Shown here piece after piece: positions 54,875-63,776 of a stretch of 64,000 bases of DNA. The translations under genes were made by a program, and so were the position numbers. The stretch's first letter is position 1; every line of letters begins with the position of its first letter. Location of the stretch: assembly GCA_003210755.1 (NCBI GenBank), contig QCUL01000009.1, positions 1-64,000 of the forward strand, given 5' to 3'. Origin of the DNA: Synechococcus sp. AG-679-C18. GTDB lineage: Bacteria > Cyanobacteriota > Cyanobacteriia > PCC-6307 > Cyanobiaceae. Under the pieces are notes generated by a model. The model saw nothing but the letters and a program-made list of their open reading frames with translations. It did no database searches and was not told the DNA's origin.

Positions 54875-55378
54875 TTAATTAATGGTTCCATTCTTGGCGA
54901 TGTTGATAACTTCGTTAAAGTGACTCATGTTTTGTCTAGTTAGTTTCTGAAACGTTCTGAAAATTTTCACGAATTGTTTTGCGGAGCACGTTCCTTCGCT
55001 TGGGAAAATTTGAGAGTAAATCATGCTGAACATTTCATCTCCGTTTTTATCTTTACCTTGGTATTTCATATGAACAGGGAAAGCATCAAATAAGTTACTT
55101 GCCTTCAATAAAACCATCTCTGGTGCGTCTACTTCATTAGCCGGTAGGGTGAAGGTGTATGAAAACTGTATGAACTCAGCACTGGTTGGCGTGATTCTCC
55201 AAAGAGCACCATCATCCTTTACCCAAACGTGTCCACAATGCTTTTGGGTGATTCCATCCTTCTCGAATTCAACAGGAATGACACTATCAATATCTATAAA
55301 TGCCTGTTCTAACAACAACTTGATATTGTCTGGTGATAGTTGCTTGAGTGTAAACTCCATCGCTTTATGATTAAGCAT
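54875..55378 (-). CDS. Hypothetical protein, 167 residues
   Basis: Soluble protein: MEFTLKQLSPDNIKLLLEQA, then IPVEFEKDGITQKHCGHVWV, WRITPTSAEFIQFSYTFTLP and a helical C-terminus (FVKIFRTFQKLTRQNMSHFN). The alpha/beta pattern resembles YbjN or chaperone-like folds, but I cannot confirm this. ATG at 55378, with a second at 55360. AT-rich. Confidence 0.6.
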   Translation of the reverse strand: MLNHKAMEFTLKQLSPDNIKLLLEQAFIDIDSVIPVEFEKDGITQKHCGHVWVKDDGALWRITPTSAEFIQFSYTFTLPANEVDAPEMVLLKASNLFDAFPVHMKYQGKDKNGDEMFSMIYSQIFPSEGTCSAKQFVKIFRTFQKLTRQNMSHFNEVINIAKNGTIN

Positions 55379-55441
55379 TACTACTCACTATACCTAGTCT
55401 TTCTTCGGGCTACGGTTCCTTATCCTTTCTTATAAGTTCTT

Positions 55442-55669
55442 GTGGAAAATGATAGAGATGACAGTTCTATCTTCAGAGATGCTCTGAATAAGGGCACCTT
55501 AGAACCAATCATTGAGCAAGCAGACAGGTTTAAAGTTCAAATCCAGGGTAATATTCAAGACATTGTAGGAATCTACAGTGAGGACAATGATCTACGTCTT
55601 ACTGGTAAAGAACCTAATTGGTTGATTGAACTTTTTATTATCCATGGCTTTGCTTACCATGAAAAGTAA
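55442..55669 (+). CDS. Hypothetical protein, 75 residues
   Basis: GTG start; acidic N-terminus (MENDRDDSSIFRDALNKGTL), then FKVQIQGNIQDIVGIYSEDN and WLIELFIIHGFAYHEK. It is divergent from the 167-residue gene with about 60 bases between starts. No domain recognised. Coding pattern fair. Confidence 0.5.
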   Translation: MENDRDDSSIFRDALNKGTLEPIIEQADRFKVQIQGNIQDIVGIYSEDNDLRLTGKEPNWLIELFIIHGFAYHEK

Positions 55670-55809
55670 GTTGTTTTAGGTGTTTAGTCGAATTAACGAT
55701 TTATCAGTAATTTTTTAATTGTTTGAACACTATGCATTTGCTTTTTAATTCATTATCAAAGCTTTTTCCAGAGCTTTGTTAATTCTTCGTTATCTGTAGT
55801 GGCATCTGT

Positions 55810-56217
55810 TCAATCTTTACTTCTGAAATCAAATGGAGGAATCGTTTTCAGTTGGTCTGGTAAGATTCCTTCCTTGCAACGTGCGTTGTAATGATTAAGC
55901 AATTTGCGTAGAAGTTCTTGCGTTATTGTAGTTATCTCTTCAGGAGTCACTATGGGCTTAACCTCTGACAATAAACGTGCATTAGATAACATCTTTGCAT
56001 TGCCATTCAGAACGACCTTGATGAGTGGATCATGTCCTAACCTACTAATCAGCAATGCGCTAACGTACATGTCTTCGTAGCTCTTCTTATTTATTTCAAT
56101 ATCGTTATTGAGTATTAAATCCACTGAATCATAGGCTGATCGTCCTAATTGTTGTGCAAGCACTTTAATCAACTCTTCATTCTCAGGGACCCACCCCATT
56201 TCCCCAGGGTTAATCAT
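55810..56217 (-). CDS. Hypothetical protein, 135 residues
   Basis: Helical soluble protein: MINPGEMGWVPENEELIKVL, YDSVDLILNNDIEINKKSYE, a central hydrophobic LLISRLGHDPLIKVVLNG and KPIVTPEEITTITQELLRKL. No domain recognised. Preceded 18 bases upstream by a 35-residue membrane ORF on the same strand. Confidence 0.55.
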   Translation of the reverse strand: MINPGEMGWVPENEELIKVLAQQLGRSAYDSVDLILNNDIEINKKSYEDMYVSALLISRLGHDPLIKVVLNGNAKMLSNARLLSEVKPIVTPEEITTITQELLRKLLNHYNARCKEGILPDQLKTIPPFDFRSKD

Positions 56218-56235
56218 TTTAAAGACTTAATTCTA

Positions 56236-56343
56236 TCAATAATAGCGCAGTTTCTTATTAATTGATTTGCGAATTCTATTTGCAGTTATATTGCTTGTTA
56301 CGATTAACCCAAAAAAGGCCAAAGTGATTAAAAATACTTGCAT
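56236..56343 (-). CDS. 35-residue single-span membrane peptide (putative)
   Basis: Begins MQVFLITLAFFGLIVTSNIT and ends in a basic tail (NRIRKSINKKLRYY). One membrane span with positive residues after it. Located 18 bases before the 55810-56217 gene, which suggests a two-gene transcript. Unrecognised; supported only by frame, hydropathy and context. Confidence 0.4.
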   Translation of the reverse strand: MQVFLITLAFFGLIVTSNITANRIRKSINKKLRYY

Positions 56344-56530
56344 CGAACTTTCAGTGGTTATTTGCAAGTTAATCGTTATGCCATGAGCGGCAAGTACAAA
56401 TCAAACAAATCAATGTTTTCGTTTGTAGATGCTCATGATGTTCGTTATATGACGAGTATTAATACTTCTATGTTTAAGGATCACTGTTTGCTTCCTGCAA
56501 TAAGTACTAAATGTATTATCAGGAATTGAC

Positions 56531-56656
56531 ATGCAATACAGTTGCTTTCTTCATTTCGTCATTCTTCTCGGAAATATTTTGGAAATTTTCATCATAGTTA
56601 TGGCAGCTTTGTGCTTCATTAAACGGATCTATCCGTCGCTTGATTCTAAGCAATAA
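56531..56656 (+). CDS. 41-residue single-span membrane peptide (putative)
   Basis: Begins MQYSCFLHFVILLGNILEIF and continues IIVMAALCFIKRIYPSLDSK. AGGA lies six bases before the ATG, a better ribosome site than most genes here. One span followed by a basic tail. It opposes a longer Lys/Arg-rich minus-strand frame (56519-56794) that I regard as its shadow. Unrecognised family. Confidence 0.42.
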   Translation: MQYSCFLHFVILLGNILEIFIIVMAALCFIKRIYPSLDSKQ

Positions 56657-57242
56657 AACGCGTGACGTTTCCTTTTGTTGCCAGTGAGGATGATTCGGCA
56701 ACCTTTTTTTGTTTACGTTCTTGTTGATTCTCCACCTTTTAGTGATCTTATGTCTGCAGTCGTTTCTGAATTTCAGTCTGCTTGTTGTGGTCAATGCTTG
56801 TTTGTTGTCATTTTAGTGGCTTCCGATTGATCATGGCAGCCGAGCTTGATAGACCTGCTTTATGCTCGATGAGCTGAAATCTGTTGTTCTTGTTTTAAGT
56901 ACATGTCTATGCTCTATGTTTTAAGTCTATTAATTTATTGAAGAAAGTGGTTGCGTACCTTTAGCTGTAAGTAGCTAATTTTGGTAAGAAGGGTTGTCAT
57001 GAATCCCTTAAGTAATTCATTGAACTCTTCATCGTTAGCGTAATTAAGATCAGGATGATCCGAGGGTGACTTAATAGATGATTATCGAACGTTGACTTTA
57101 TCCTGCTTGCTCTCTCCTAGAGTCCAATTTCATAGCCCTTATCGTTACTTATACGTATCTGCTGTATTCATCTGATAATGTCATTATGTCAAAAACTTCG
57201 CTTTCCGGCTTCATGAACTATTCATAGGCTTTTGGTGATCGA
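56657..57242. other. Intergenic region with a start-less coding-like frame
   Basis: A minus-strand frame from about 57075 to the TAA at 56935 encodes SPSDHPDLNYANDEEFNELL and LTKISYLQLKVRNHFLQ with no ATG before an internal one, so it looks like a truncated gene or one with a rare start. The rest holds nothing I can support. Confidence 0.35.
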
Positions 57243-57338
57243 TTAAATAAAATAAAGAGTATAAAATGCTATCAAAAATACAAAGATTATAAGAGTTATT
57301 AGTAGTGACTCAAGGACTAAGTTTAGTGTTTCTTTCAT
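57243..57338 (-). CDS. 31-residue single-span membrane peptide (putative)
   Basis: Begins MKETLNLVLESLLITLIIFV and ends AFYTLYFI. Its first 29 bases overlap the end of the 57310-57474 gene in another frame, as in translationally coupled pairs. Very hydrophobic. Coding status is tentative. Confidence 0.35.
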   Translation of the reverse strand: MKETLNLVLESLLITLIIFVFLIAFYTLYFI

Positions 57339-57474
57339 TTTCGATAAGATAATAAGCTGTGGCTTTAACTGCCGCTATTTGTTCATTTAAATCCAGATGG
57401 CTTAGTTTTTCCGCTCGTTCACTTTCAGTCATGGCCAGAAGTACGTTAGGCATGTAGCTTTTGTCTAATGGCAT
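57310..57474 (-). CDS. Small acidic protein, 54 residues
   Basis: From ATG 57474: MPLDKSYMPNVLLAMTESER, then HLDLNEQIAAVKATAYYLIE. Helical, soluble. The frame is open to TTG 57528. No family recognised. The 31-residue membrane ORF overlaps its end. Confidence 0.45.
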   Translation of the reverse strand: MPLDKSYMPNVLLAMTESERAEKLSHLDLNEQIAAVKATAYYLIENERNTKLSP

Positions 57475-57648
57475 GATTAGCAAAAGGTAACTAATAATTA
57501 TTTTACTAATGAAATAATCGTTAGGCAATGAATCAATCGATATTTAGCCTTCTGTCATTAGCTGCAATCTTTTGTACATGGCTAGGTTTTGCTCGTTATA
57601 TCTTTTTTGTATTTGTTGAGCCACTTGCTTTTGTCGTTCAATGTATTC

Positions 57649-57897
57649 TCAACTCATCGGGCTTAGCTCGGTGGTTGTGTTCTGCCTCTCATCGATCTCC
57701 ATTGCTTCAATCATTAGGTCAAACCGAACTGAATCGCCTAAGCAACAAAGCGTAATTAGGAAATGACTCAGTATGTAGCTTGTTAAATGAGGTTCTTGAT
57801 TAGAACCTGCATAATCTTCGTAGACTTGAAGAGTCTTTTCTAGCTCGACCTGTGCCTGTAGGCATATGTTCTCAACTCTTTCTGATGTCATAATCAT
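57649..57897 (-). CDS. Hypothetical helical protein, 82 residues
   Basis: Begins M-IMTSERVENICLQAQVELE, with KTLQVYEDYAGSNQEPHLTS and a hydrophobic YILSHFLITLCCLGDSVRFD. ATG at 57897 or 57891. It overlaps by about 107 bases a plus-strand frame (57528-57755) with membrane-like content; the minus frame has the more balanced residue use, so I call it and not the other. Confidence 0.45.
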   Translation of the reverse strand: MIMTSERVENICLQAQVELEKTLQVYEDYAGSNQEPHLTSYILSHFLITLCCLGDSVRFDLMIEAMEIDERQNTTTELSPMS

Positions 57898-58468
57898 TCA
57901 GCGTCAATTCCAGTCTGTAGGTCTGACATCAAGCAAGCATCAGTGGGTATACCTATCCTGAATTATTTGTGTGCGGTTCACTACGTGCATGTAAATTATT
58001 GCTGTTGAATCCCAAAGTTTTGTTTACATTGAGCCTATTTCCTTGGAAACATATTTCATGGCTGCGGTCTTGCCAGATCCATTTCTGTTTTGTATCTAGG
58101 TAAGCTATTTTCTCTTTTAATCGGTTTTTTTTGAAGGCTGTATTGCATTTCAGTCTGTTCAGCTCAATGGAATCTTTCTTCTCGATTGGCAATCTAGGCC
58201 CATTTGTTTTATGGAAACTAGTAGTCTTTCTGGCTGAGCGGGTGTCATTTCTGAGCAATACTTTGGTGCGTGTTTTGAGACCATCATTAAATTATTAAAA
58301 TCTAACCAACGGGAATTAATCCATTAATCGCTAATCGGCTTACTTTCTTTTAAAAACATGCCGTACGGATTGATTCTGTATTCTGATCGCCTCATTGATT
58401 GGCAGCTCACTCTGAGGCAATAGGAGAGATAATCCCTGTTTTTGTTTTTTGTGCGATTCATGGCTTTA
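57898..58468. other. Intergenic region at the right edge of the island
   Basis: About 570 bases. A 101-codon minus-strand frame (57953-58258) is Lys/Arg/Asn-rich and unlike a folded protein. A plus-strand 43-codon frame at 58167-58298 (MESFFSIGNLGPFVLWKLVV...) is hydrophobic in its centre. Neither has a ribosome site. No terminator seen after ruvC. Confidence 0.35.
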
Positions 58469-58951
58469 TTAGTATTGAAACCAGCCAGTGAGAGCAACCG
58501 CCAAGGCATCTGCAGCATCATCGGGGCGCGGCGGAGTGTCGAGTTCCAGTTCACGCATCACTGCTTCTAGCACTTCGTTCTTGTCCGCATGCCCATGGCC
58601 AGTTAAGGCCTGCTTGATTTGCATTGGCGGGAATTCCACAATCGGCAGGCCAAAGCGTGTGAGTGTCATGATCAATACCCCGCGCGCTTGCACTACTGCA
58701 ATCGTGTTGCTTGATCGGTAGAAAAAAAACTTTTCAACGCTGGCTAGATCGGGTTTGTGGATTCGAATGATTTGACGTAAATCTCTGGCAATCTCCACCA
58801 TCCGCTCCCCTTCGCTGCTTCCAGGATCTGTGCGAATAATCCCGCAGTCGATCATCCGTTGAAATCCCTCACGTTGGCCTTTTCTTGGTTCTACGTCGAT
58901 TAAGCCATAGCCAACGCGGGCTAGGCCCGGATCAATGCCGAGAATTCGCAA
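58469..58951 (-). CDS. ruvC: Holliday junction resolvase RuvC
   Basis: Endonuclease that resolves recombination junctions with RuvAB. Active-site acidic residues: Asp7 in MRILGIDPGLARVGYG, the Glu in VEKFFFYRSSNT, and the C-terminal acidic pair in RPDDAADALAVAL. The 160-residue length is standard. Six bases after chlI on the same strand, last gene of the operon. Confidence 0.96.
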   Translation of the reverse strand: MRILGIDPGLARVGYGLIDVEPRKGQREGFQRMIDCGIIRTDPGSSEGERMVEIARDLRQIIRIHKPDLASVEKFFFYRSSNTIAVVQARGVLIMTLTRFGLPIVEFPPMQIKQALTGHGHADKNEVLEAVMRELELDTPPRPDDAADALAVALTGWFQY

Positions 58952-58957
58952 TTTTGA

Positions 58958-60046
58958 TTAGCCGGCTAGGGCCAGTTCGAACTCTGATCGATTGTTGGAT
59001 TCATTGCGTTCAAATACTTTGCAGAACACTTTGACTACCCGATCTCCAGAGTCAATTTGTTCTAGCGGATCTTTTCGCAATCGATGACGGAGGCAGCAGG
59101 ACACTACGCGCGCAACATCGTCATCACTGACCTCAGTGCGTCCTTCAAAGGCTGCTAAGGCTCGTGCTGCTCTATTGGTGACAATGTCGCCACGAAGTCC
59201 GTCTACATCCAATTCTCCGCAGACCGATGAAATTTTCAGACGCAAGTCGTCGTCAAGATTGACCTGCACAAGGAGTTGTTGGGCTTCCACCACTTTGGCC
59301 TGGAGAGCCTCTTGTCCAGCCGTTACTCCCAGACTGAAAGCATCAGGGTCACTGTCGAATGCCGTGCGTTGATCTACCACTTTCACTCTCAGTTCTGGAT
59401 CACGGACTGTTCGCACCTCAACGCTCATGCCAAAACGGTCAAGTAGTTGGGGTCGAAGTTCTCCTTCTTCTGGATTACCGGACCCAATCAACACAAAGCG
59501 TGCTGGGTGCCTGACGGATACACCTTCTCTTTCAACAGTGTTCCAGCCGGAGGCTGCTGAATCCAGCAAAACGTCCACCAAATGGTCGTCGAGCAGATTG
59601 ACCTCGTCAACGTAGAGCAGGCCTCGATTGGCCTTTGCGAGCAAGCCAGGTTCAAAAGCGCGGACTCCTTCGCTCAATGCTTTTTCAATGTCGATCGTGC
59701 CGCAGAGGCGATCTTCCGTAGCGCCGAGAGGAAGATCCACCATTGGCACTTGCCGTTGCTCTGTGCCTAGGGACTCGCCGTGTTCCAAACGCTGCCTGAC
59801 ATCACTGCTTTGCAGATCTGGATCAGTCAGTGAGCTGTTGTAAGGGTCACCAGCTACCACTTCAATACCAGGCAGAAGGTCTGCAAGGGCTCGGATCGTA
59901 GTTGATTTACCTGTGCCACGATCTCCCATGATCATTACACCGCCGATACGCGGGTCGATCACGTTGAGCAGCAGCGCTAACTTCATTTCTTCCTGGCCGA
60001 TGACGGCGGTAAAGGGGAAGACCCTGCGCTTGCGCGGTGAACTCAC
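58958..60046 (-). CDS. chlI: Magnesium chelatase ATPase subunit I
   Basis: AAA+ subunit that drives Mg2+ insertion into protoporphyrin IX for chlorophyll. Walker A GDRGTGKSTTIRAL, Walker B LLYVDEVNLLDDHLVD, sensor-like GSGNPEEGELRPQLLDRFG and a C-terminal helical lid. The 362-residue length is typical. GTG start overlaps the stop of the DUF3370 gene (GTGA), so translation is probably coupled. Confidence 0.97.
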   Translation of the reverse strand: MSSPRKRRVFPFTAVIGQEEMKLALLLNVIDPRIGGVMIMGDRGTGKSTTIRALADLLPGIEVVAGDPYNSSLTDPDLQSSDVRQRLEHGESLGTEQRQVPMVDLPLGATEDRLCGTIDIEKALSEGVRAFEPGLLAKANRGLLYVDEVNLLDDHLVDVLLDSAASGWNTVEREGVSVRHPARFVLIGSGNPEEGELRPQLLDRFGMSVEVRTVRDPELRVKVVDQRTAFDSDPDAFSLGVTAGQEALQAKVVEAQQLLVQVNLDDDLRLKISSVCGELDVDGLRGDIVTNRAARALAAFEGRTEVSDDDVARVVSCCLRHRLRKDPLEQIDSGDRVVKVFCKVFERNESNNRSEFELALAG

Positions 60047-61431
60047 GGGTGAACGTCGGTTGTTGAACTGGATTGTTTCACAGGCAGCAAAGTAAGCACC
60101 TGCGGTGGTGTGGCATCTGCGGGGTAAACCAGTCGAACGCGTACGCGTCGGGACTGTCCTGGCCCTAAAGAGACATGACCAAGGATCGGACCTTCTTGTC
60201 CGCGACGTAACACCAGATGGAAGAGTCGTCGCCCCATCGCCCGACCATTTGCTCCATCCAGCCCGGTCACTTCGATGGGGCCGCGAAACATCACAGGTCC
60301 GCTTTCTCCAGATTGGAACAATAACTTTCCGTTTCCGCTGCCTTGTTTATCGGGTGATTCCAGTGCGATTGCCACGGAACGAGTCTTGCGGTCAGGATTG
60401 TGCAGGGGAAGGGTGAGGTCGTATTCCACCCCATAGTTGCCATGCGCCGCCCAGGCAGTTCCTATGTCGAATGATTTGAGCTCAGCGGTCTCTACCTGGC
60501 CAGTCCCTAGGTCCCCTCGTTCCAGGCTGCTGATTGGCCAAGAAATCGGCGCATTACCAACATTGAGAGTGGTGGAGTTTGGATCGCTCAAGGTGCCGGT
60601 CCAGGTGCTGCCGATTTGAACGCCACTCACTCTTGAGTAAATGATCTTGCCTTTGCTGCCTCGTGCAGAAGGTTGATGCTCTTTTGGACTACGTTTTCCG
60701 CTGATCAGCAGTGTTCTCAAGCGTTGATCGCTGGGTTGAGTGTCGTTCTTGCCGTAGGCAGCAACGGTTGCTAAGTACACGGGTGCGGAGCTCTGAAGCC
60801 TTAACTGCAGGTTTCGTCCATTCAGCAGGGGATCGAGTCCTGCCACGGGAATGGGGAGCACCAAAAGAGGACTGGCTTTTCCTGGAACGATTTTGATTTG
60901 ACTGGGAAGTTCTGGCGCCCGTGTGCCCCGCAGCAAGTCACCAGCCACTCGGCTCCCCGGTCCCGAAGCGATGGGTGTGGTGGTTTCCGCCATCAACGAT
61001 GGAAGAGGAAGGAAAGGAGCTGATGTTTGCCCCGGTTTGGTCCCTTGCGATAAGGAGGTGCTACCTCCCGTCACAGTCAGAGTGACTGGTTTGTCGCCGC
61101 GTGGCTGTACCAACACAGCTAGCCATAGTGTCGATGTCAGCTCGTCTGGTTTGCCGGCAAAGACGTGGTGGCTAAATAAGTCAAATCTTCCATCTAAAGC
61201 AACATCAAGGCCTTTGTTGATTGGAAATGTGGAGAGAAGGACTCCTTCACCAGTGATGAGTTCGGGGTTGTTGTCATTCACCATCAACAACTCATCCAGT
61301 TGGCCAGGAAGCGGACGTAGCTGCTGTTGACGCACAACTGGGCTCGGAGCTTCTGTGCCGCCTCTTGTTGGCAAGACAGGGATGTTGACGAGGCAGAGGG
61401 CCGCGAGGGCTAGCAGCGGAGAACGAAGCAT
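60043..61431 (-). CDS. DUF3370 secreted protein
   Basis: A 462-residue protein with an N-terminal signal peptide (LLALAALCLVNIPVL), followed by VRQQQLRPLPGQLDELLMVN and repeated beta-rich blocks (SAPVYLATVAAYG, GPVMFRGPIEVTG, RFFHLVLRRGQ-like) as in the cyanobacterial DUF3370 family. Probably periplasmic or cell-envelope. Function unknown. It sits between a serine hydrolase and chlI in the operon, a context that does not reveal its role. Confidence 0.85.
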   Translation of the reverse strand: MLRSPLLALAALCLVNIPVLPTRGGTEAPSPVVRQQQLRPLPGQLDELLMVNDNNPELITGEGVLLSTFPINKGLDVALDGRFDLFSHHVFAGKPDELTSTLWLAVLVQPRGDKPVTLTVTGGSTSLSQGTKPGQTSAPFLPLPSLMAETTTPIASGPGSRVAGDLLRGTRAPELPSQIKIVPGKASPLLVLPIPVAGLDPLLNGRNLQLRLQSSAPVYLATVAAYGKNDTQPSDQRLRTLLISGKRSPKEHQPSARGSKGKIIYSRVSGVQIGSTWTGTLSDPNSTTLNVGNAPISWPISSLERGDLGTGQVETAELKSFDIGTAWAAHGNYGVEYDLTLPLHNPDRKTRSVAIALESPDKQGSGNGKLLFQSGESGPVMFRGPIEVTGLDGANGRAMGRRLFHLVLRRGQEGPILGHVSLGPGQSRRVRVRLVYPADATPPQVLTLLPVKQSSSTTDVHP

Positions 61432-61444
61432 GGTTTGGGACGGG

Positions 61445-62563
61445 TCAGCGTTGACGCGGAGGTGCTGGCTTTGGTTTGAGCACAGGTGCCATGGCAGAGG
61501 CCATGTTGCGAATCAGTTCCGTTGATCGTGGATCATTGAAAGGTCCTTTCACTAAAAATGCAGCAACGGCGCGGTGTCCGTCTGGCAGTTGGATTAATCC
61601 AGCATCGGCATAAGCGATACCGATATCCCCGGTTTTATTGAGCACTCGATAACCCTTGATCATCAAGCGCTCATCGGGTTTCCCTTGGGTTCCTCCCAGC
61701 CCTTTGAGCAGGCCACCGGGTAGCAAGCGGTTAGTGACAGATGTACCCATCACTTCCCGAAACAAATCGCGGCTGCGAATCGAGAGTGCTTCACCGGTGT
61801 CCACAAGCGCGATCGCTCTGGCTAGGTCTCGGGCGCTCGTGGTGTTGGTGCCTTTCAAGTCAGGAAGCCAATTGTTCACGATGGTTGCGCTTAGTCCCAG
61901 GCTGCTAAAGCGGGCGTTGAGATCCTCTCGTCCGCCGACGCGTTCGATCAGCAGATTTGTTGCAGTGTTGTCGCTCACCCGAATCATTTCTGTCGCTACC
62001 TCATAGGTCGGGAAGCGAGTCCCCAGAGGCTTGCTGGCCATCCATCCTGCGCCCCCTCCCACCACGGCTTTGTTGAGGGTCAGAGGTTCATTCCAACTGA
62101 GTCGTCCGGCATCAATTTCCTCAAGTGCCACCAGCAGAATCGGCGTTTTAATAGCGCTTGCCGCTGGGAGTGCCGTGTCTGGATTGAGCTCTGCATACCG
62201 GCCATCATCAAGGGCAAGCATGAAGGCACTCACCTTGAGATCTGGTTGAAGGGCTGCCAAATCGCTCCAGCGTTTGCTCAAGGCAGTGAGCTGTTGTTTT
62301 GTCTCGAAGCGACCAAGACTATCGATGCTGCTCGGTGGATTGACGACAGCAGTTGCTGGACTTTCCTGTTCTTCGATGGCTGGAGTGACAACTGGCTTAA
62401 GCCAATTGGGGAGGCTTAGGTCACCGCGCTGCACAGCTGGACCCGCCAGTTTCAGAGCTGATCCTGCAATGACACCCAGGCCAATACCCATCAGCACGAG
62501 TCGAAGCAGCAACCTCAGCGGACGTCCCCAACCGGGGGTGTGATTGGAACGACTGGAGGCCAA
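61445..62563 (-). CDS. Class A beta-lactamase-type serine hydrolase
   Basis: Membrane-anchored (span around residues 18-35: LLLRLVLMGIGLGVIAGSAL) enzyme with the three catalytic-site motifs of class A: SxxK in AASAIKTP, SDN in IRVSDNTATN and KTG in VLNKTGDIG. The fold is that of penicillin-recognising enzymes; the physiological substrate (a peptidoglycan peptide or an antibiotic) is not known. The 372-residue length includes a Pro/Glu-rich linker. Confidence 0.9.
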   Translation of the reverse strand: MASSRSNHTPGWGRPLRLLLRLVLMGIGLGVIAGSALKLAGPAVQRGDLSLPNWLKPVVTPAIEEQESPATAVVNPPSSIDSLGRFETKQQLTALSKRWSDLAALQPDLKVSAFMLALDDGRYAELNPDTALPAASAIKTPILLVALEEIDAGRLSWNEPLTLNKAVVGGGAGWMASKPLGTRFPTYEVATEMIRVSDNTATNLLIERVGGREDLNARFSSLGLSATIVNNWLPDLKGTNTTSARDLARAIALVDTGEALSIRSRDLFREVMGTSVTNRLLPGGLLKGLGGTQGKPDERLMIKGYRVLNKTGDIGIAYADAGLIQLPDGHRAVAAFLVKGPFNDPRSTELIRNMASAMAPVLKPKPAPPRQR

Positions 62564-62590
62564 GTTTGGGAAACCAAGTGAAGCCTGAGG

Positions 62591-63334
62591 TTACGGGCGG
62601 TTGCGCCTCGCTGCCCATCGCAACTGACGAACCATGCCGCGAAAGAGCGCTACTTCTTCACTGCGGATCAGAGCGCGTTGAACCAGCCCTTTCACTTTCG
62701 CCATCCTTGCTCGAGCTGTGTGCTCGAGCAGGAATCCCACCTCGAGCAAAAGTGCTTCTGCATCGCGCAGGCAGTCATCAAGTTCCGTGGCACTTGCTTG
62801 GATCTCACTCAATGGAGCCGATTGGGAAGGTGATCCTGATTTGGCTTGTAACCTCCGTTCTCTTTCCAGTTCGTGCAACACCACCGCTACTGCATGAGAG
62901 AGGTTGAGAGAGGGGTAGAGGTCTCCAGTGTGCAATTGCACGATCCTTTGGCTGACCAGTAGTTCTTCATTGGAGAGACCTCGATCTTCTCGTCCAAAGA
63001 CCAAGGCTGTGCGCAAGCCTTGGGTGCGCCCACGTTGAACCCAAGGGGCAAGCTCTTCAGGAGATTGCAAGGGCATGTCTCCATGGTCAATGCGGCCGCA
63101 ACTGGCAGCGATCAGCTGACAGTCGGCTACGGCCTCAAGTAGGGATGGGAAAATCGTGGCATCGGACAAAACAGCATCACCATGCACGGCCATGCGCACG
63201 GCTTCTGAATCGCTTGGATCACAACGGGGGGATACAAGTCTCAGCTCTTTTATGTCGTAATTTGCACACAATCGGGCAACGCTGCCGACGTTGAGCGGTC
63301 CAGCTGGCTCCACCAGAACAACGACCAGCGTCAA
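62591..63334 (-). CDS. SPOUT-family RNA methyltransferase (TrmJ/TrmH-like)
   Basis: SAM-dependent 2'-O-ribose methyltransferase with the trefoil knot. N-terminal VVLVEPAGPLNVGSVARLCA, knot motif II LVFGREDRGLSNEEL and motif III LYPSLNLSHAVAVVLHEL, then a basic C-terminal extension, as in TrmJ (Cm32 in tRNA). The exact nucleotide is uncertain. Start overlaps the cytM stop by four bases (ATGA). Confidence 0.9.
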   Translation of the reverse strand: MTLVVVLVEPAGPLNVGSVARLCANYDIKELRLVSPRCDPSDSEAVRMAVHGDAVLSDATIFPSLLEAVADCQLIAASCGRIDHGDMPLQSPEELAPWVQRGRTQGLRTALVFGREDRGLSNEELLVSQRIVQLHTGDLYPSLNLSHAVAVVLHELERERRLQAKSGSPSQSAPLSEIQASATELDDCLRDAEALLLEVGFLLEHTARARMAKVKGLVQRALIRSEEVALFRGMVRQLRWAARRNRP

Positions 63335-63744
63335 GACAAGGTTTTGAGGTAAGCGAGCAAATCGGCCATGCTCTGTGGCTCAATTTCGAACCGCGGCATG
63401 GGAGGTGTTTCACCGCTCACAATTTGATGAATGATCTGCATATCTCTGCGTCGATCGCTGACTCCTTTGAGGCTTGGCCCAACCAGGCCTTGGCCTGCGA
63501 TGCCGTGACATCCTGCGCAATTGATGCGAAACATCTGACCACCGTGCTTTTCAGATCCCTCCAAAGCAATGGTTGCTTTGGTGTACGGATCTTGCCGCGT
63601 ATTCCCAAGCATCCAGACCAACAAAACGATGCAAGCCATTGCCGCGAGAACGGTGAGGGCCGCTATGAGCCCTCTACTCCTCTCCGGGGTTGCTGCAGCA
63701 GTTGATGACGGTGCCGTCACAGAAGAGACCAAGCCATGGAACAA
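63331..63744 (-). CDS. cytM: Cytochrome cM
   Basis: Membrane-anchored c-type cytochrome of cyanobacteria. N-terminal span ([20 protein letters not shown]) and one heme site CAGCH in [14 protein letters not shown], with an axial-Met candidate in [10 protein letters not shown]. The 137-residue form starts at TTG 63744; GTG 63720 is an alternative. It is divergent from petG with about 30 bases between starts. CytM is linked to stress and respiration control in the family. Confidence 0.92.
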   Translation of the reverse strand: MFHGLVSSVTAPSSTAAATPERSRGLIAALTVLAAMACIVLLVWMLGNTRQDPYTKATIALEGSEKHGGQMFRINCAGCHGIAGQGLVGPSLKGVSDRRRDMQIIHQIVSGETPPMPRFEIEPQSMADLLAYLKTLS

Positions 63745-63776
63745 TTGTGCTCAATCTTTTCATTGGGCGCGACGTC

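Noticed and set aside
55532-55550. tRNA T-loop-like GTTCAAATCC
   Set aside because: No acceptor, D or anticodon stems can be built around it and it lies inside a coding frame.
56519-56794. 91-codon minus-strand frame
   Set aside because: Extremely Lys/Arg/Asn-rich and antisense to the better-supported 41-residue membrane ORF with a ribosome site.
57528-57755. 75-codon plus-strand hydrophobic frame
   Set aside because: Conflicts with the 57649-57897 minus-strand gene; hydrophobicity may be the shadow of a helical acidic protein. Left uncalled.
57953-58258. 101-codon minus-strand frame
   Set aside because: Basic, low-complexity translation of AT-rich DNA; no start context.
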